Of a DNA stretch of 64,000 bases, positions 35,530-42,899 are shown piece by piece (within the stretch, counting starts at the first letter, position 1; each line of letters opens with the position of its first letter). The DNA comes from Planctomyces sp. (GTDB taxonomy: Bacteria > Planctomycetota > Planctomycetia > Planctomycetales > Planctomycetaceae): contig JAHBXW010000002.1 in assembly GCA_019636235.1 (NCBI GenBank), forward strand, positions 186,001-250,000. The letters run 5' to 3'. The notes under the pieces were generated by a model. The model was not told the DNA's origin. It was given only the letters and a program-made list of their open reading frames with translations, and did not search any database. Position numbers and translations under genes: made by a program.

Positions 35530-35943
35530 TCAGACGGAATTCTTGACGCCGCAATCGTTTGCGATCACCGAATCGGCCTGGCCCGGGCGGCCGGAAGTCA
35601 GCTGCGAATCGCCGGCCGTCAATTCTCCCAGGATCCGCCCATCCTCGCAGCGGATCCAGACGCGGCCGATGCAGCACGTCTCGGGAAGCAGCGTTTGGCC
35701 CGGCGCGGCATCGGCGCAGGCGTCTCCCGCGGCGCCAGGAGGGCGCTTGAACAGCCGGGCCTGCGCGCCCGTCCGGACTTCGGCGACCGGACCGACGATC
35801 CGGACGTCGCAGTGCGGCATCGCGAACGCGCCGCCGGGAGGAACCGTCTCGAGAATCCACTCGCGACCGGTCTGGACGGCGCGCCCGTGAAACCGCACCC
35901 AGGCGTCGTCGCTGGCCTGTTCAGGCAGGAGTTCGCTGCTCAT
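35530..35943 (-). CDS. Hypothetical protein (137 aa)
   Basis: A beta-rich small protein with no signal peptide: DAWVRFHGRAVQTGREWILE, then CDVRIVGPVAEVRTGAQARL and RVWIRCEDGRILGEL. I chose ATG 35943 because GAGG is six bases upstream; the ATG at 35949 would abut the GAGG. The pattern of short strands around GPVAEV and GRVW suggests a small barrel, possibly a NfeD/OB-like domain, but this is only an impression. It lies on the minus strand with other small genes of the accessory region. Confidence 0.55.
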   Translation of the reverse strand: MSSELLPEQASDDAWVRFHGRAVQTGREWILETVPPGGAFAMPHCDVRIVGPVAEVRTGAQARLFKRPPGAAGDACADAAPGQTLLPETCCIGRVWIRCEDGRILGELTAGDSQLTSGRPGQADSVIANDCGVKNSV

Positions 35944-36074
35944 CAACATCCTCGGAATCGCGGACCGGCTGCCATCGAGTTCTCATCTCCGATGGCAGGT
36001 GCGCCGTGACGTCGCGGCCCCGGGACAACGGTCGTTGCCTCGGGGGCGTCGATTGCAGCTGTGGCGCGGAGTGG

Positions 36075-36272
36075 TCAGGTCTCGGGACCGAACTCGCTGT
36101 CCAGAATCACATCGATGACGGACTCCCCGGCCTCCAGCGGCCGTTCGGAGCCATGGGCCTTCCAGAACATCGCCAGCACCCGCGACTGCCCTTCCTTCGT
36201 CTTCCAGATGTCCAGCAATTGCTGCCTGCGATGAGTCCGGGTGGCGGTCTGGTCGGTGATCGTTTTGGTCAT
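36075..36272 (-). CDS. Small hypothetical protein (65 aa)
   Basis: A compact, mostly helical protein (RRQQLLDIWKTKEGQSRVLA, ending ILDSEFGPET). AGGAG lies 11 bases before ATG 36272, a reasonable site, and composition is protein-like. No family recognised. It sits 63 bp downstream of the frameshifted ORF on the same strand, so the two may share a transcript. Confidence 0.6.
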   Translation of the reverse strand: MTKTITDQTATRTHRRQQLLDIWKTKEGQSRVLAMFWKAHGSERPLEAGESVIDVILDSEFGPET

Positions 36273-36335
36273 CGTGTGGATTCGTCTCCTGTCAGTGTCA
36301 GTGGTTCGGACAACTTCGGTGGAATGAGTCGGTGA

Positions 36336-36636
36336 TCAATCTGTTCGATCGACGCTGAGCCCCGCCGTCTGCAGGGAAATGCCCGACTCCGGGAAATCCC
36401 AGTTTTCTCCAAGCCGCCGCTCAATTTTCATCGAGCGCCCAACCCGTTTCAGGACGCGTCCGAATCGCCCTTCCGCGTTGCGAAGCGACGGATTCCAGCA
36501 GAATCCGCCAACTCCCGGCGAGGCGATCTCCAGCGTCCCGCCGCAGCGGGACAGCAGGATGGGCGACGGCAGGGTCGCCAGTTCGGCGTAGCGCGGCTGC
36601 CACTCTTCGCGGCCGCCCGGCTCAGTGCCAGCTCAT
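36336..36636 (-). pseudogene. Small gene with an apparent +1 frameshift at its fifth codon
   Basis: From ATG 36636 the frame reads M-S-W-H and hits TGA. Skipping the T of that TGA opens a 95-codon frame with GC-rich third positions and a natural composition (EPGGREEWQPRYAELATL, then PSPILLSRCGGTLEIAS and LGENWDFPESGISLQ), ending at TGA 36336-36338. The continuing frame has no ATG or GTG near its start, while MSWHEPGG joins smoothly after the skip. This looks like one real gene of about 99 aa interrupted by a single extra base. It could be a sequencing or assembly error, a young pseudogene, or a programmed +1 shift at CAC-UGA. No family recognised. Confidence 0.55.
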
Positions 36637-36814
36637 CTCGCGATCAGCTCATCGCAGGGCATTCTACGCCTTCCGAACCAAATGCCCAGCCCCCCGCGGC
36701 TACGATCCCGGAAACATCGGACCCGCGAGTTCCGCATCCGTTGCGACTCGACGGGCGCATCCGCGGCCGATCGATCGCGCGCGAACGGTCCGGGACCTGC
36801 ACCCCTGCATACAC

Positions 36815-36830
36815 GGGCACTGAGATCGCC
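36815..36830 (+). promoter_or_regulatory. Candidate sigma-54 (-24/-12) promoter for the rhodanese gene
   Basis: GGGCAC-TGAGA-TCGC matches the consensus TGGCAC-N5-TTGC at 8 of 10 defined positions with the required GG-N10-GC spacing. Transcription would start near 36841, about 25 nt before the rhodanese ATG. Confidence 0.4.
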
Positions 36831-36865
36831 GGGCATTCGACATCAGCCTTTCCGGAGCGGAACCG

Positions 36866-37204
36866 ATGCGCACACTCTCCACCACGGACCTGCAGGATCT
36901 CATTCAGAACGAGAAGCCCTTCCTGCTGGTGAATGTCCTGCCGGCGAAGATGTTTCCCGAGACCGAGTTGCCCGGTTCGGTGAACGTGCCGCTGGAAGAT
37001 CCCGACTTCGCGAGCCGGATCGAACAGCTCGCTGGCGGGAAATCGAACCCCGTCATCACCTACTGCGCGAATGAGGACTGCCCGGCTTCTGAAGAAGCCG
37101 CGGAAGCGCTGGAACTGGCCGGCTTCCGGGACGTCGCCGACTACTCGGCCGGCGCGGCCGGGTGGCGGGCCGAGGCGGATGCCGCGGCGCCGTCGCGACG
37201 GTAG
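36866..37204 (+). CDS. Single-domain rhodanese-like protein
   Basis: 112 aa, one rhodanese domain: LLVNVLPAKMFPETELPGSV is the CH2A-like region, and the active-site loop is VITYCANEDCPAS with the catalytic Cys after TY; a second Cys four residues later may matter in redox. Rhodaneses carry sulfane sulfur as a cysteine persulfide. A GGAGCGGA site precedes ATG 36866. It is the first gene of a plus-strand series with DUF2892 and SRPBCC proteins, an arrangement that recalls YgaP (rhodanese plus DUF2892) split into separate genes. Confidence 0.88.
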   Translation: MRTLSTTDLQDLIQNEKPFLLVNVLPAKMFPETELPGSVNVPLEDPDFASRIEQLAGGKSNPVITYCANEDCPASEEAAEALELAGFRDVADYSAGAAGWRAEADAAAPSRR

Positions 37205-37277
37205 GGGTTGCGGCGTCAGCGATCAGTCTGCAGGATCGAAGCGCGGCCGGCGTGCGGATTCCGGCCGGAACGGCTGC

Positions 37278-37293
37278 GGGTCCGGAAGTTGCT
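37278..37293 (+). promoter_or_regulatory. Weak candidate sigma-54 promoter for the DUF2892 gene
   Basis: GGGTCC-GGAAG-TTGCT has the exact GG-N10-GC spacing and a full TTGCT -12 box, but the -24 box is poor (GGGTCC for TGGCAC). The predicted start is near 37303, 55 nt before the GTG. On its own this site would not be convincing; it is listed because better matches precede neighbouring genes. Confidence 0.28.
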
Positions 37294-37357
37294 TCTCCAT
37301 CCGGAAGGGAGGCCCGGTGCGGGTCTCCGGCAAACTTTCGCTTCCGGGAGAACGGCC

Positions 37358-37816
37358 GTGTTCCCTTCCACTGTCGATCGCGTTCCCAACCACACATCGC
37401 AGGCCGTCAATCAGGAGATCCGTGAGCGGACGGAAGACAGCGTCGCCCGGACTGCCGCCGCCGGACCCGGCGCCATCCGCCGACGCCTCGCGGAACTTGA
37501 CCAGGAATGGGACATTGAACGCGTCCTTGAAGCGAACGCCGCCTCCATCTCGCTGGTCGGGCTGGCGCTCGGCGCAACGCTGAACAAGAAGTTGCTCGTG
37601 CTGCCCGCCGCCGTCGCAGGGTTCCTGCTCCAGCATGCCCTGCAGGGCTGGTGTCCGCCGATCGGACTGTTTCGGCGGCTGGGGTTCCGCACGCAGGCGG
37701 AGATCGAGCAGGAGCGGTTCGCCTTGAAGGCGTTGCGGGGCGACTTCCAGCACGTCCGCGCGGGCGGCGGACAGCCGGCCGATGTCGAACGCACGCTCCG
37801 CGCGGTTCGCAGTTGA
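37358..37816 (+). CDS. DUF2892 (YgaP-type membrane) domain protein
   Basis: 152 aa from GTG 37358, which has GGGAG eight bases upstream; the longer frame back to 37208 starts with TTG and has no support. The C-terminal part carries the DUF2892 pattern: a hydrophobic hairpin SISLVGLALGATLNKKLLVL followed by LPAAVAGFLLQHALQGWCPP and FRRLGFRTQAEIEQERFAL. This is the membrane module that in E. coli YgaP is fused to a rhodanese. It is probably a small inner-membrane partner of the rhodanese encoded 153 bp upstream. Confidence 0.78.
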   Translation: MFPSTVDRVPNHTSQAVNQEIRERTEDSVARTAAAGPGAIRRRLAELDQEWDIERVLEANAASISLVGLALGATLNKKLLVLPAAVAGFLLQHALQGWCPPIGLFRRLGFRTQAEIEQERFALKALRGDFQHVRAGGGQPADVERTLRAVRS

Positions 37817-37901
37817 AGGCCCGCACCAGCCATCTGCGAAATCGGAGCGCCGGGCGCGCGAACGCTGCGTCGCGGGGCCGCCCTGTTTCGCCCCTGCGGG
37901 G

Positions 37902-37918
37902 CGGCATAGCCCTTGCAT
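37902..37918 (+). promoter_or_regulatory. Candidate sigma-54 (-24/-12) promoter for the DUF2892-SRPBCC gene
   Basis: CGGCAT-AGCCC-TTGCAT matches TGGCAY-N5-TTGCWT except for the first base and has GG-N10-GC spacing. The predicted start is near 37928, 70 nt before ATG 37998. A perfect short hairpin (CGCCCC-TGC-GGGGCG, 37889-37903) abuts the -24 box. Confidence 0.55.
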
Positions 37919-37997
37919 CTCTCGTCTCTGTCCCCGCGATCGGATTTGATCGTCCGCCCGGGGCACGAGCGAAATTTCGTCAGGAAGGACCCCCGGC

Positions 37998-38798
37998 ATG
38001 TCTCACATCGAATCGCCCCCATCGACCTCCAGGCATCCCATCCCGATGGATGCGTCCGGTTTCGAGCCAGCCAGTCGTTGTTCCCGCCGCGTGAACGTGT
38101 CGCATTCCGAGCGAAACGTGTCGCGGATCGCCGGCGCTGCGCTGCTGCTGAACGGGTTGTGCGGACCGCGCTCGACGCGTCCGTTGTCGCTGTTGTCGGC
38201 CGCCGGACTGCTGTATCGCGGGGCGACCGGCCATTGTCATGGTTACGAAGCGCTCGGCATCAGCACCGCCTGGAAGGATCACGCAGACGAAGGGGCTGCG
38301 GCGGCGGTCCCGGCCCAACACGGCGTCAAAGTTCATGAGAGCGTCGTGATCCAGCGGTCGCCGGAGGACCTGTTCCAGTTCTGGAAGAATCTGGAGGGGC
38401 TGCCGGCGGCGATGCGCCATCTCGAATCGGTTACGGAGAGCGGGGCGGGGAAATCGCACTGGGTCGCGCGGGGGCCGATGGGCATCAAGCTGGAATGGGA
38501 CGCGGAGATCTTTACGGAGGGCGATCATGAGTTCATCGCCTGGCGCTCGCTTCCGGGAGGCGACGTCGACACCGCCGGCAGCGTTCATTTCCGGCCGCTC
38601 CCGGAGAACCGGGGCACACTCGTGGAGGTGGTTCTCAAGTACGACCCTCCCGGCGGCAAGTGGGCGGCCAGGCTGGCGAGTCTGCTCGGCGTCGGGGCGG
38701 AGCGGGAGATACGCGAGGACCTGCGCCGCGTGAAGGCGCTGCTGGAAGCCGGCGCCCCGCCGACCGTCAACGGCCAGACGCACGGCCGGCGCCCCTGA
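37998..38798 (+). CDS. DUF2892-SRPBCC fusion protein
   Basis: 266 aa. An N-terminal DUF2892-like membrane part (about 35-90: SERNVSRIAGAALLLNGL, LLYRGATGHCHGYEALGIST) is joined to an SRPBCC/START-like hydrophobic-ligand-binding domain (about 108-255: VHESVVIQRSPEDLFQFWKN, then GMxxW-type core and GGKWAARLASLLG). Such fusions recur in stress clusters with zinc dehydrogenases and SDRs. The role is unknown; the SRPBCC cavity usually binds lipids or polyketides. A GGAAGGA ribosome site lies upstream. The next gene starts 75 bp downstream. Confidence 0.87.
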   Translation: MSHIESPPSTSRHPIPMDASGFEPASRCSRRVNVSHSERNVSRIAGAALLLNGLCGPRSTRPLSLLSAAGLLYRGATGHCHGYEALGISTAWKDHADEGAAAAVPAQHGVKVHESVVIQRSPEDLFQFWKNLEGLPAAMRHLESVTESGAGKSHWVARGPMGIKLEWDAEIFTEGDHEFIAWRSLPGGDVDTAGSVHFRPLPENRGTLVEVVLKYDPPGGKWAARLASLLGVGAEREIREDLRRVKALLEAGAPPTVNGQTHGRRP

Positions 38799-38873
38799 TT
38801 CGTCGATCCCGCACTCGAACCGTTCTCTGATGGACACCCACTGTTCCCGGTTGTTGATTCGGAAGGAGCGAGC

Positions 38874-40073
38874 ATGTCCTCCATGATGGCCGTCTGTTAC
38901 CGCGGCGCGGGACGCGTGGACGTCGAAGACGTTCCCCGGCCGACGATCCTCAATCCCCGCGACGCCATCATCCAGGTGACGGCGACCGCGCTTTGCGGCT
39001 CCGATCTGCATCTGTTCAACGGATTCATCCCGACGATGCAGCCGGGCGACATCCTGGGCCATGAGTTCATGGGGCGCGTCGTCGAGGTGGGGCCGGAGGT
39101 GCGGAACCTGTCACCGGGCGACCGCGTCGTCGTCCCCTTCACAATCGCCTGCGGCCGCTGCTTCTTCTGCCAGCGCGAAATGTGGTCGCTGTGCGACAAT
39201 TCCAACCCGAACGCCGCGATGGCTGAAAAGCTGTACGGCTATTCGTCGTCCGGACTGTTCGGTTACTCGCACCTGTTCGGCGGCTACGCCGGCGGTCAGG
39301 CGGAGTATGTCCGTGTGCCGTACGCCGATGTCGGCCCGTTCAAGATTCCGGACGGGCTCGGCGACGAGCAGGTCCTGTTTCTGACGGACATTCTGCCGAC
39401 CGCCTACATGGCCGCCGAGAACTGCGGAATTCAGCCGGGCGACACGGTCGCCGTGTGGGGCTGTGGCCCGGTCGGTCTGCTGACGATCAACTGCGCGTTC
39501 TGGCTGGGCGCGGAGCGCGTCATCGCGATCGATCACGTTCCCGAACGGCTGGAGCTCGCGCGACGGCATGGCGGCGCGGAGACGATCAACTTCGAGGAAG
39601 CGGACGTCCACGAGACGCTCCGCGCGATGACCGGCGGACTGGGACCGGACGCCTGCATCGACGCGGTGGGCCTCGAGTCGCACGGGCACAGCCTGGACGC
39701 CATGTACGACAAAGTGAAGACGTCGGTCTACCTGTCGACCGATCGGATTCACGCGCTGCGGCAGGCGATCTACTGCTGCCGGAAAGGGGGCACGCTGTCC
39801 ATTCCCGGCGTGTACGGCGGCTTCCTGGACAAGCTGCCGCTGGGAGCGGCGTTCAGCAAGGGGCTGCAGCTGCGGATGGGACAGACGCACGTCCATCGGT
39901 ATCTCGAGCCCCTGCTGAAGCGGATCCAGGGGAACGGAACGCCGGGCTTTGATCCGACGTACATCATTTCGCACCGCTTCTCGCTGGAAGAGGCGCCTCG
40001 GGCTTACGAGATGTTCAACACCGATAAAGGCCATTGCACGAAGGTCGTGTTCAAACCGGCGCAGGCGGTCTGA
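38874..40073 (+). CDS. Zinc-dependent alcohol dehydrogenase family protein
   Basis: 399 aa, a medium-chain dehydrogenase. Catalytic zinc ligands are in CGSDLHLF and GHEFMG; the structural zinc lobe [15 protein letters not shown] shows the full C-x2-C-x2-C-x7-C pattern; the NAD(P) fold carries WGCGPVGLL. The long form with a [20 protein letters not shown] insertion resembles glutathione-independent formaldehyde dehydrogenase-like members, but the substrate cannot be read. GGAAGGAG precedes ATG 38874. It lies between the SRPBCC fusion and the SDR on the same strand, a conserved stress-cluster trio. Confidence 0.93.
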   Translation: MSSMMAVCYRGAGRVDVEDVPRPTILNPRDAIIQVTATALCGSDLHLFNGFIPTMQPGDILGHEFMGRVVEVGPEVRNLSPGDRVVVPFTIACGRCFFCQREMWSLCDNSNPNAAMAEKLYGYSSSGLFGYSHLFGGYAGGQAEYVRVPYADVGPFKIPDGLGDEQVLFLTDILPTAYMAAENCGIQPGDTVAVWGCGPVGLLTINCAFWLGAERVIAIDHVPERLELARRHGGAETINFEEADVHETLRAMTGGLGPDACIDAVGLESHGHSLDAMYDKVKTSVYLSTDRIHALRQAIYCCRKGGTLSIPGVYGGFLDKLPLGAAFSKGLQLRMGQTHVHRYLEPLLKRIQGNGTPGFDPTYIISHRFSLEEAPRAYEMFNTDKGHCTKVVFKPAQAV

Positions 40074-40118
40074 CGGCGGACAACTGGTCACAGGAACTGG
40101 CAGGGAGAGCTCAAGGCA

Positions 40119-41186
40119 ATGTCAGGAATCAGCCGGGTGCTGGAACGCGGGGCGCGGATCGCGGGGGCGACGGCCATCGCCTGGCTGGCGGCACGCACCT
40201 GCCTGCGGTCGCTGCGGACCATCGACCTGCGGGGGCGCGTGGTCGTCATCACGGGGGGCTCCCGGGGGCTGGGCCTGACGCTGGCGCGGCAGTGCGTCCG
40301 CGAAGGAGCGCGCGTCGCCATCTGCGGCCGGGGCGCGGACGACCTGGAACGCGGCGCCAGCCAGTTGCGTTCCCTGGGAGGCGCCGTGGCGTCCCAGGTC
40401 TGCGACGTCGGCGACCCTCAGCAGGTATCGGAGTTCGTCGCCCATGTCCGGGACGCCTTCGGCCACATCGACGTGCTGATCAACAACGCGGGAATGATCC
40501 AGGTGGGACCGCTGGAGACCATGACGCTGAACGATTTCGAGGACGCGCTCGCGACGCATTACTGGGGGCCGGTGCACATGGTGCAGGCGACGCTGCCGGA
40601 GATGCGGCGGCGGCATTCCGGGCGGATCGTGAACATTGTTTCGATCGGCGGAGAGATCGCCGTGCCGCACCTCGTGCCGTACTGCGCCAGCAAATTCGCA
40701 CTGGCGGGCTTCTCCCGGGGACTGCGGACGAGTCTCGCGCGGGAGAACGTGTTTGTGACGACAGTGTTCCCCGGCCTGATGCGCACCGGCAGCCATTTGC
40801 AGGCCGAATTCAAGGGCCGGCATCGCGAAGAGTTCGCGTGGTTCAGCATCCTCGGCGCGCTGCCGATCGCGTCGACCGATGCCGAAACGGCGGCCCGCAA
40901 GATTCTGCGCGGCTGCCGCGAGGGCAGGGCGGAGGTGCATTTCTCCGTCCCCGAGCGGATCGTCCCCGCGCTCGCGACGTTGTGTCCGGAACTGGCGGCC
41001 GAGCTGACGTCGATGGCGGACCGGCTGTTGCCGTCGCCCGGGGGCATCGACACGAGCAGCGCCCGGGGCATTGAAAGCCAGTCGGCCTGGTCCCCGTCAT
41101 GGCTGACGACGCTCTCCGACAAGGCCGCGCGTCGGAACAACGAAGTGGGCGGAAACGGGACGCACACTCAGTTTGGAACAAACTGA
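40119..41186 (+). CDS. Short-chain dehydrogenase/reductase with N-terminal hydrophobic segment
   Basis: 355 aa. A possible membrane-associating segment (GARIAGATAIAWLAARTC) precedes a classical SDR: nucleotide motif TGGSRGLGL, NNAG, an active-site Ser in IVSIGG and YCASK (Tyr-x3-Lys). The C-terminal extension of about 100 residues is longer than in basic SDRs and resembles ketoreductase/DltE-type members. It starts 45 bp after the alcohol dehydrogenase stop and is likely co-transcribed. The substrate is unknown. Confidence 0.92.
   Translation: MSGISRVLERGARIAGATAIAWLAARTCLRSLRTIDLRGRVVVITGGSRGLGLTLARQCVREGARVAICGRGADDLERGASQLRSLGGAVASQVCDVGDPQQVSEFVAHVRDAFGHIDVLINNAGMIQVGPLETMTLNDFEDALATHYWGPVHMVQATLPEMRRRHSGRIVNIVSIGGEIAVPHLVPYCASKFALAGFSRGLRTSLARENVFVTTVFPGLMRTGSHLQAEFKGRHREEFAWFSILGALPIASTDAETAARKILRGCREGRAEVHFSVPERIVPALATLCPELAAELTSMADRLLPSPGGIDTSSARGIESQSAWSPSWLTTLSDKAARRNNEVGGNGTHTQFGTN
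41169..41185. repeat. Inverted repeat at the 3' end of the SDR gene
   Basis: CAGTTT-GGAAC-AAACTG forms a 6-bp stem with a 5-nt loop overlapping the SDR stop codon. It could help end transcription between the convergent SDR and 2TM genes, but it lacks a T-tract. Confidence 0.4.
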
Positions 41187-41201
41187 CGACGTTGCGGCTC
41201 G

Positions 41202-41229
41202 CAGTTTCACACTCCCAGTTTCACACTCC
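41202..41229. repeat. Tandem 14-bp direct repeat
   Basis: CAGTTTCACACTCC occurs twice head-to-tail with no spacer in the 59-bp gap between convergent genes. It probably arose by slippage; a binding role is possible but unsupported. Confidence 0.8.
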
Positions 41230-41245
41230 GCCAGCGATCACGACG

Positions 41246-41629
41246 TCAGATCCGGGGTTCGCCAGAATCGGTCGGGGCCGGATTGCTTGAAGGCTCGACG
41301 CGATCCTCCATTTTCGCTTGTTGCCGCTCGACCCGATCCTCCCGGCGCGCGTCGCGAAGGTCCGGCCGCCGCGCGCGGGCGTCCATCCTCATCGCAATCC
41401 GGTGAATGGCCTTCGCCCGCATCTCCGGGGACAGGAACAGGATCGCGGCGTGGAGCAGCACGCCCAGTCCCCAGGCGCCCAGCACCCACAGGAACCACAA
41501 CCGGTCCGGGTTCCGCGTGAGGTTCAATGCCGCCAGCCCGCCCGTGATGATCACGTACGCCGCCGCATGCGCCATGAAGCCGCGCTCCGCGCGGTTCTCC
41601 GCCTCCTGAAGATAATCGGACGTCGCCAT
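41246..41629 (-). CDS. 2TM domain protein
   Basis: 127 aa. The N terminus (ATSDYLQEAENRAERGFMAH) leads into two membrane helices (AAYVIITGGLAALNL and LWFLWVLGAWGLGVLLHAAI), the 2TM domain pattern seen at the N termini of some histidine kinases or alone. The charged C-terminal tail (ARRPDLRDARREDRVERQQ) is cytoplasmic. The start at 41629 is chosen for GAGGAAAG upstream; the frame back to 41695 is less plausible. It lies 80 bp downstream of the PfpI gene on the same strand. Confidence 0.82.
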   Translation of the reverse strand: MATSDYLQEAENRAERGFMAHAAAYVIITGGLAALNLTRNPDRLWFLWVLGAWGLGVLLHAAILFLSPEMRAKAIHRIAMRMDARARRPDLRDARREDRVERQQAKMEDRVEPSSNPAPTDSGEPRI

Positions 41630-41709
41630 GGGACTTTCCTCGTCTGTCGGGGGTGAGCGTGCCGGCCTGCAGTTCCGCCGGCGCGCGTGCGTCACGGATC
41701 TTGCGCGGG

Positions 41710-42303
41710 TCAGGTTCGGGCGGCCTCGGGGCGTTTCCCGTGGGGCTGCCCCAGATGCACGCCTTCCGCGAACTCTTCAATGGCCTTCGCGCAGAAGGCA
41801 TCGAGATCGTCCGGTTTGCGGCTGGTGACCAGGCCATTGTCGACCTGCACTTCCGCATCGACCCACTGGGCGCCTGCGTTCTTCAGGTCGGTCTTCAGGC
41901 TCGGCCAGGATGTCACCGTTCGACCCGCGACGACATCCGCTTCGATCAGCGTCCAGGGGCCGTGGCAGATCGCGGCGACCGGCTTGGACTGATCGAAGAA
42001 GCTGCGGATGAATCGCACGGCGTGTTTATCGAGCCGCAGTTCATCGGGGTTCGCGACGCCGCCGGGCAGGACGAGCCCGTCGTAATCGACGGCATCCACT
42101 TCGCTGACGGTCTTGTCCGGCTTGAAGCGATCCCCTTTCTCAGCATGGTGCATGCCCTGGATTTCGTCTGATCGCAGGGCGATCAGTTCGACGTCCGCAC
42201 CCGCTTTGCGGATTTCTTCCCAGGGGCGAGTGAGTTCCACCTGTTCAAAGCCATCGGTGGCGAGAAAGGCGATCCGTTTTCCGTTCAACGACTGTCCGGC
42301 CAT
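41710..42303 (-). CDS. DJ-1/PfpI family protein (glyoxalase/protease-like)
   Basis: 197 aa, a type 1 glutamine-amidotransferase-like fold: IAFLATDGFEQVELTRPWEE with the catalytic Glu, YDGLVLPGGVANPDELR, the nucleophile elbow AAICHGPW (Cys) and a terminal EFAEGVHLGQ. The PfpI/YhbO subgroup protects against aldehyde and oxidative stress as a deglycase/glyoxalase or protease-like enzyme. AAGGAG precedes ATG 42303, and a strong sigma-54-like site lies about 55 bp upstream. An in-frame extension to 42651 is not coding. It is the distal member of the stress cluster on the opposite strand. Confidence 0.93.
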   Translation of the reverse strand: MAGQSLNGKRIAFLATDGFEQVELTRPWEEIRKAGADVELIALRSDEIQGMHHAEKGDRFKPDKTVSEVDAVDYDGLVLPGGVANPDELRLDKHAVRFIRSFFDQSKPVAAICHGPWTLIEADVVAGRTVTSWPSLKTDLKNAGAQWVDAEVQVDNGLVTSRKPDDLDAFCAKAIEEFAEGVHLGQPHGKRPEAART

Positions 42304-42355
42304 GAGACGCTCCTTCCGATGCGCGTACAAATGCAACAGGCCCAGCCGGGAAGGG

Positions 42356-42371
42356 AGCAACGGATGTGCCG
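42356..42371 (-). promoter_or_regulatory. Sigma-54 (-24/-12) promoter for the PfpI gene
   Basis: Read on the minus strand, CGGCAC-ATCCG-TTGCT matches TGGCAC-N5-TTGCW at every defined base but the first, with exact GG-N10-GC spacing. The predicted start, near 42346, is about 42 nt before ATG 42303. This is the best sigma-54-type site in the window. Confidence 0.65.
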
Positions 42372-42485
42372 CGGAGGGCGATTCCCCGGGGACCGGCCCG
42401 AACTGGCCGCGGGACCGCGCGTACGGGGTTGCCGGTCGCCGCATCCGCACCGTCCTCACCGGGCGGCGCAACGGGGGAAGTCCCG

Positions 42486-42899
42486 TCAGTGCCGGAGCAG
42501 CTCCGACGGCGCCACGAGGTCGAGCGTCTGGCTGTCGCTGGTCCAGGAGACCCGCAGCGGCGTCGATTCGGGTTTCGAGAACTCGACGGGAAACGCCACG
42601 GGCGCCCCGGCCGTCTCCACGGTGCAGACGTACTGCCCGGGAGGCAGCCACAACGGCCCGCTGGCCCCGACGACGAGAAGCTCAAACGTGCCGTCGAGAC
42701 GCGTCACGGCCGATCCCACGGGCCGGGGCGTCGAGCCGGACGCCTCGTGCACGGTGACCTGCACGTCGCTCAGCGGTTCGCCGTGGCTCGTCAGCGAACC
42801 CATCGTGCCGCCCCGCACGTCCGGTTCACGGCATCCCAAGACAGCCGCGAGCGGCAGCACAAGCATGGGGATCACTTTCAGGCATTGAGCGAACGTCAT
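42486..42899 (-). CDS. Small lipoprotein with CarboxypepD_reg-like domain
   Basis: 137 aa. The signal ends in a lipobox (LVLPLAAVLGC), so the mature protein starts at Cys and is lipid-anchored. The rest is one transthyretin-like beta sandwich (GEPLSDVQVTVHEASGS, LDGTFELLVVGASGPLWLP, GQYVCTVE). Its ATG overlaps the stop of the PepSY gene in ATGA, so it is translationally coupled. Such lipoproteins often follow DUF1559 genes in planctomycetes. Function unknown. Confidence 0.82.
   Translation of the reverse strand: MTFAQCLKVIPMLVLPLAAVLGCREPDVRGGTMGSLTSHGEPLSDVQVTVHEASGSTPRPVGSAVTRLDGTFELLVVGASGPLWLPPGQYVCTVETAGAPVAFPVEFSKPESTPLRVSWTSDSQTLDLVAPSELLRH

Noticed and set aside
35944-35970. TGGCAG-N5-CCGC, a GG-N10-GC site before the 137-aa hypothetical gene
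   Set aside because: It would place the transcription start at the start codon, and the -12 box is poor; a chance match is likely in GC-rich DNA.
37889-37903. CGCCCC-TGC-GGGGCG hairpin as a terminator after the DUF2892 gene
   Set aside because: No T-tract and a 3-nt loop; noted only as a neighbour of the sigma-54-like site.
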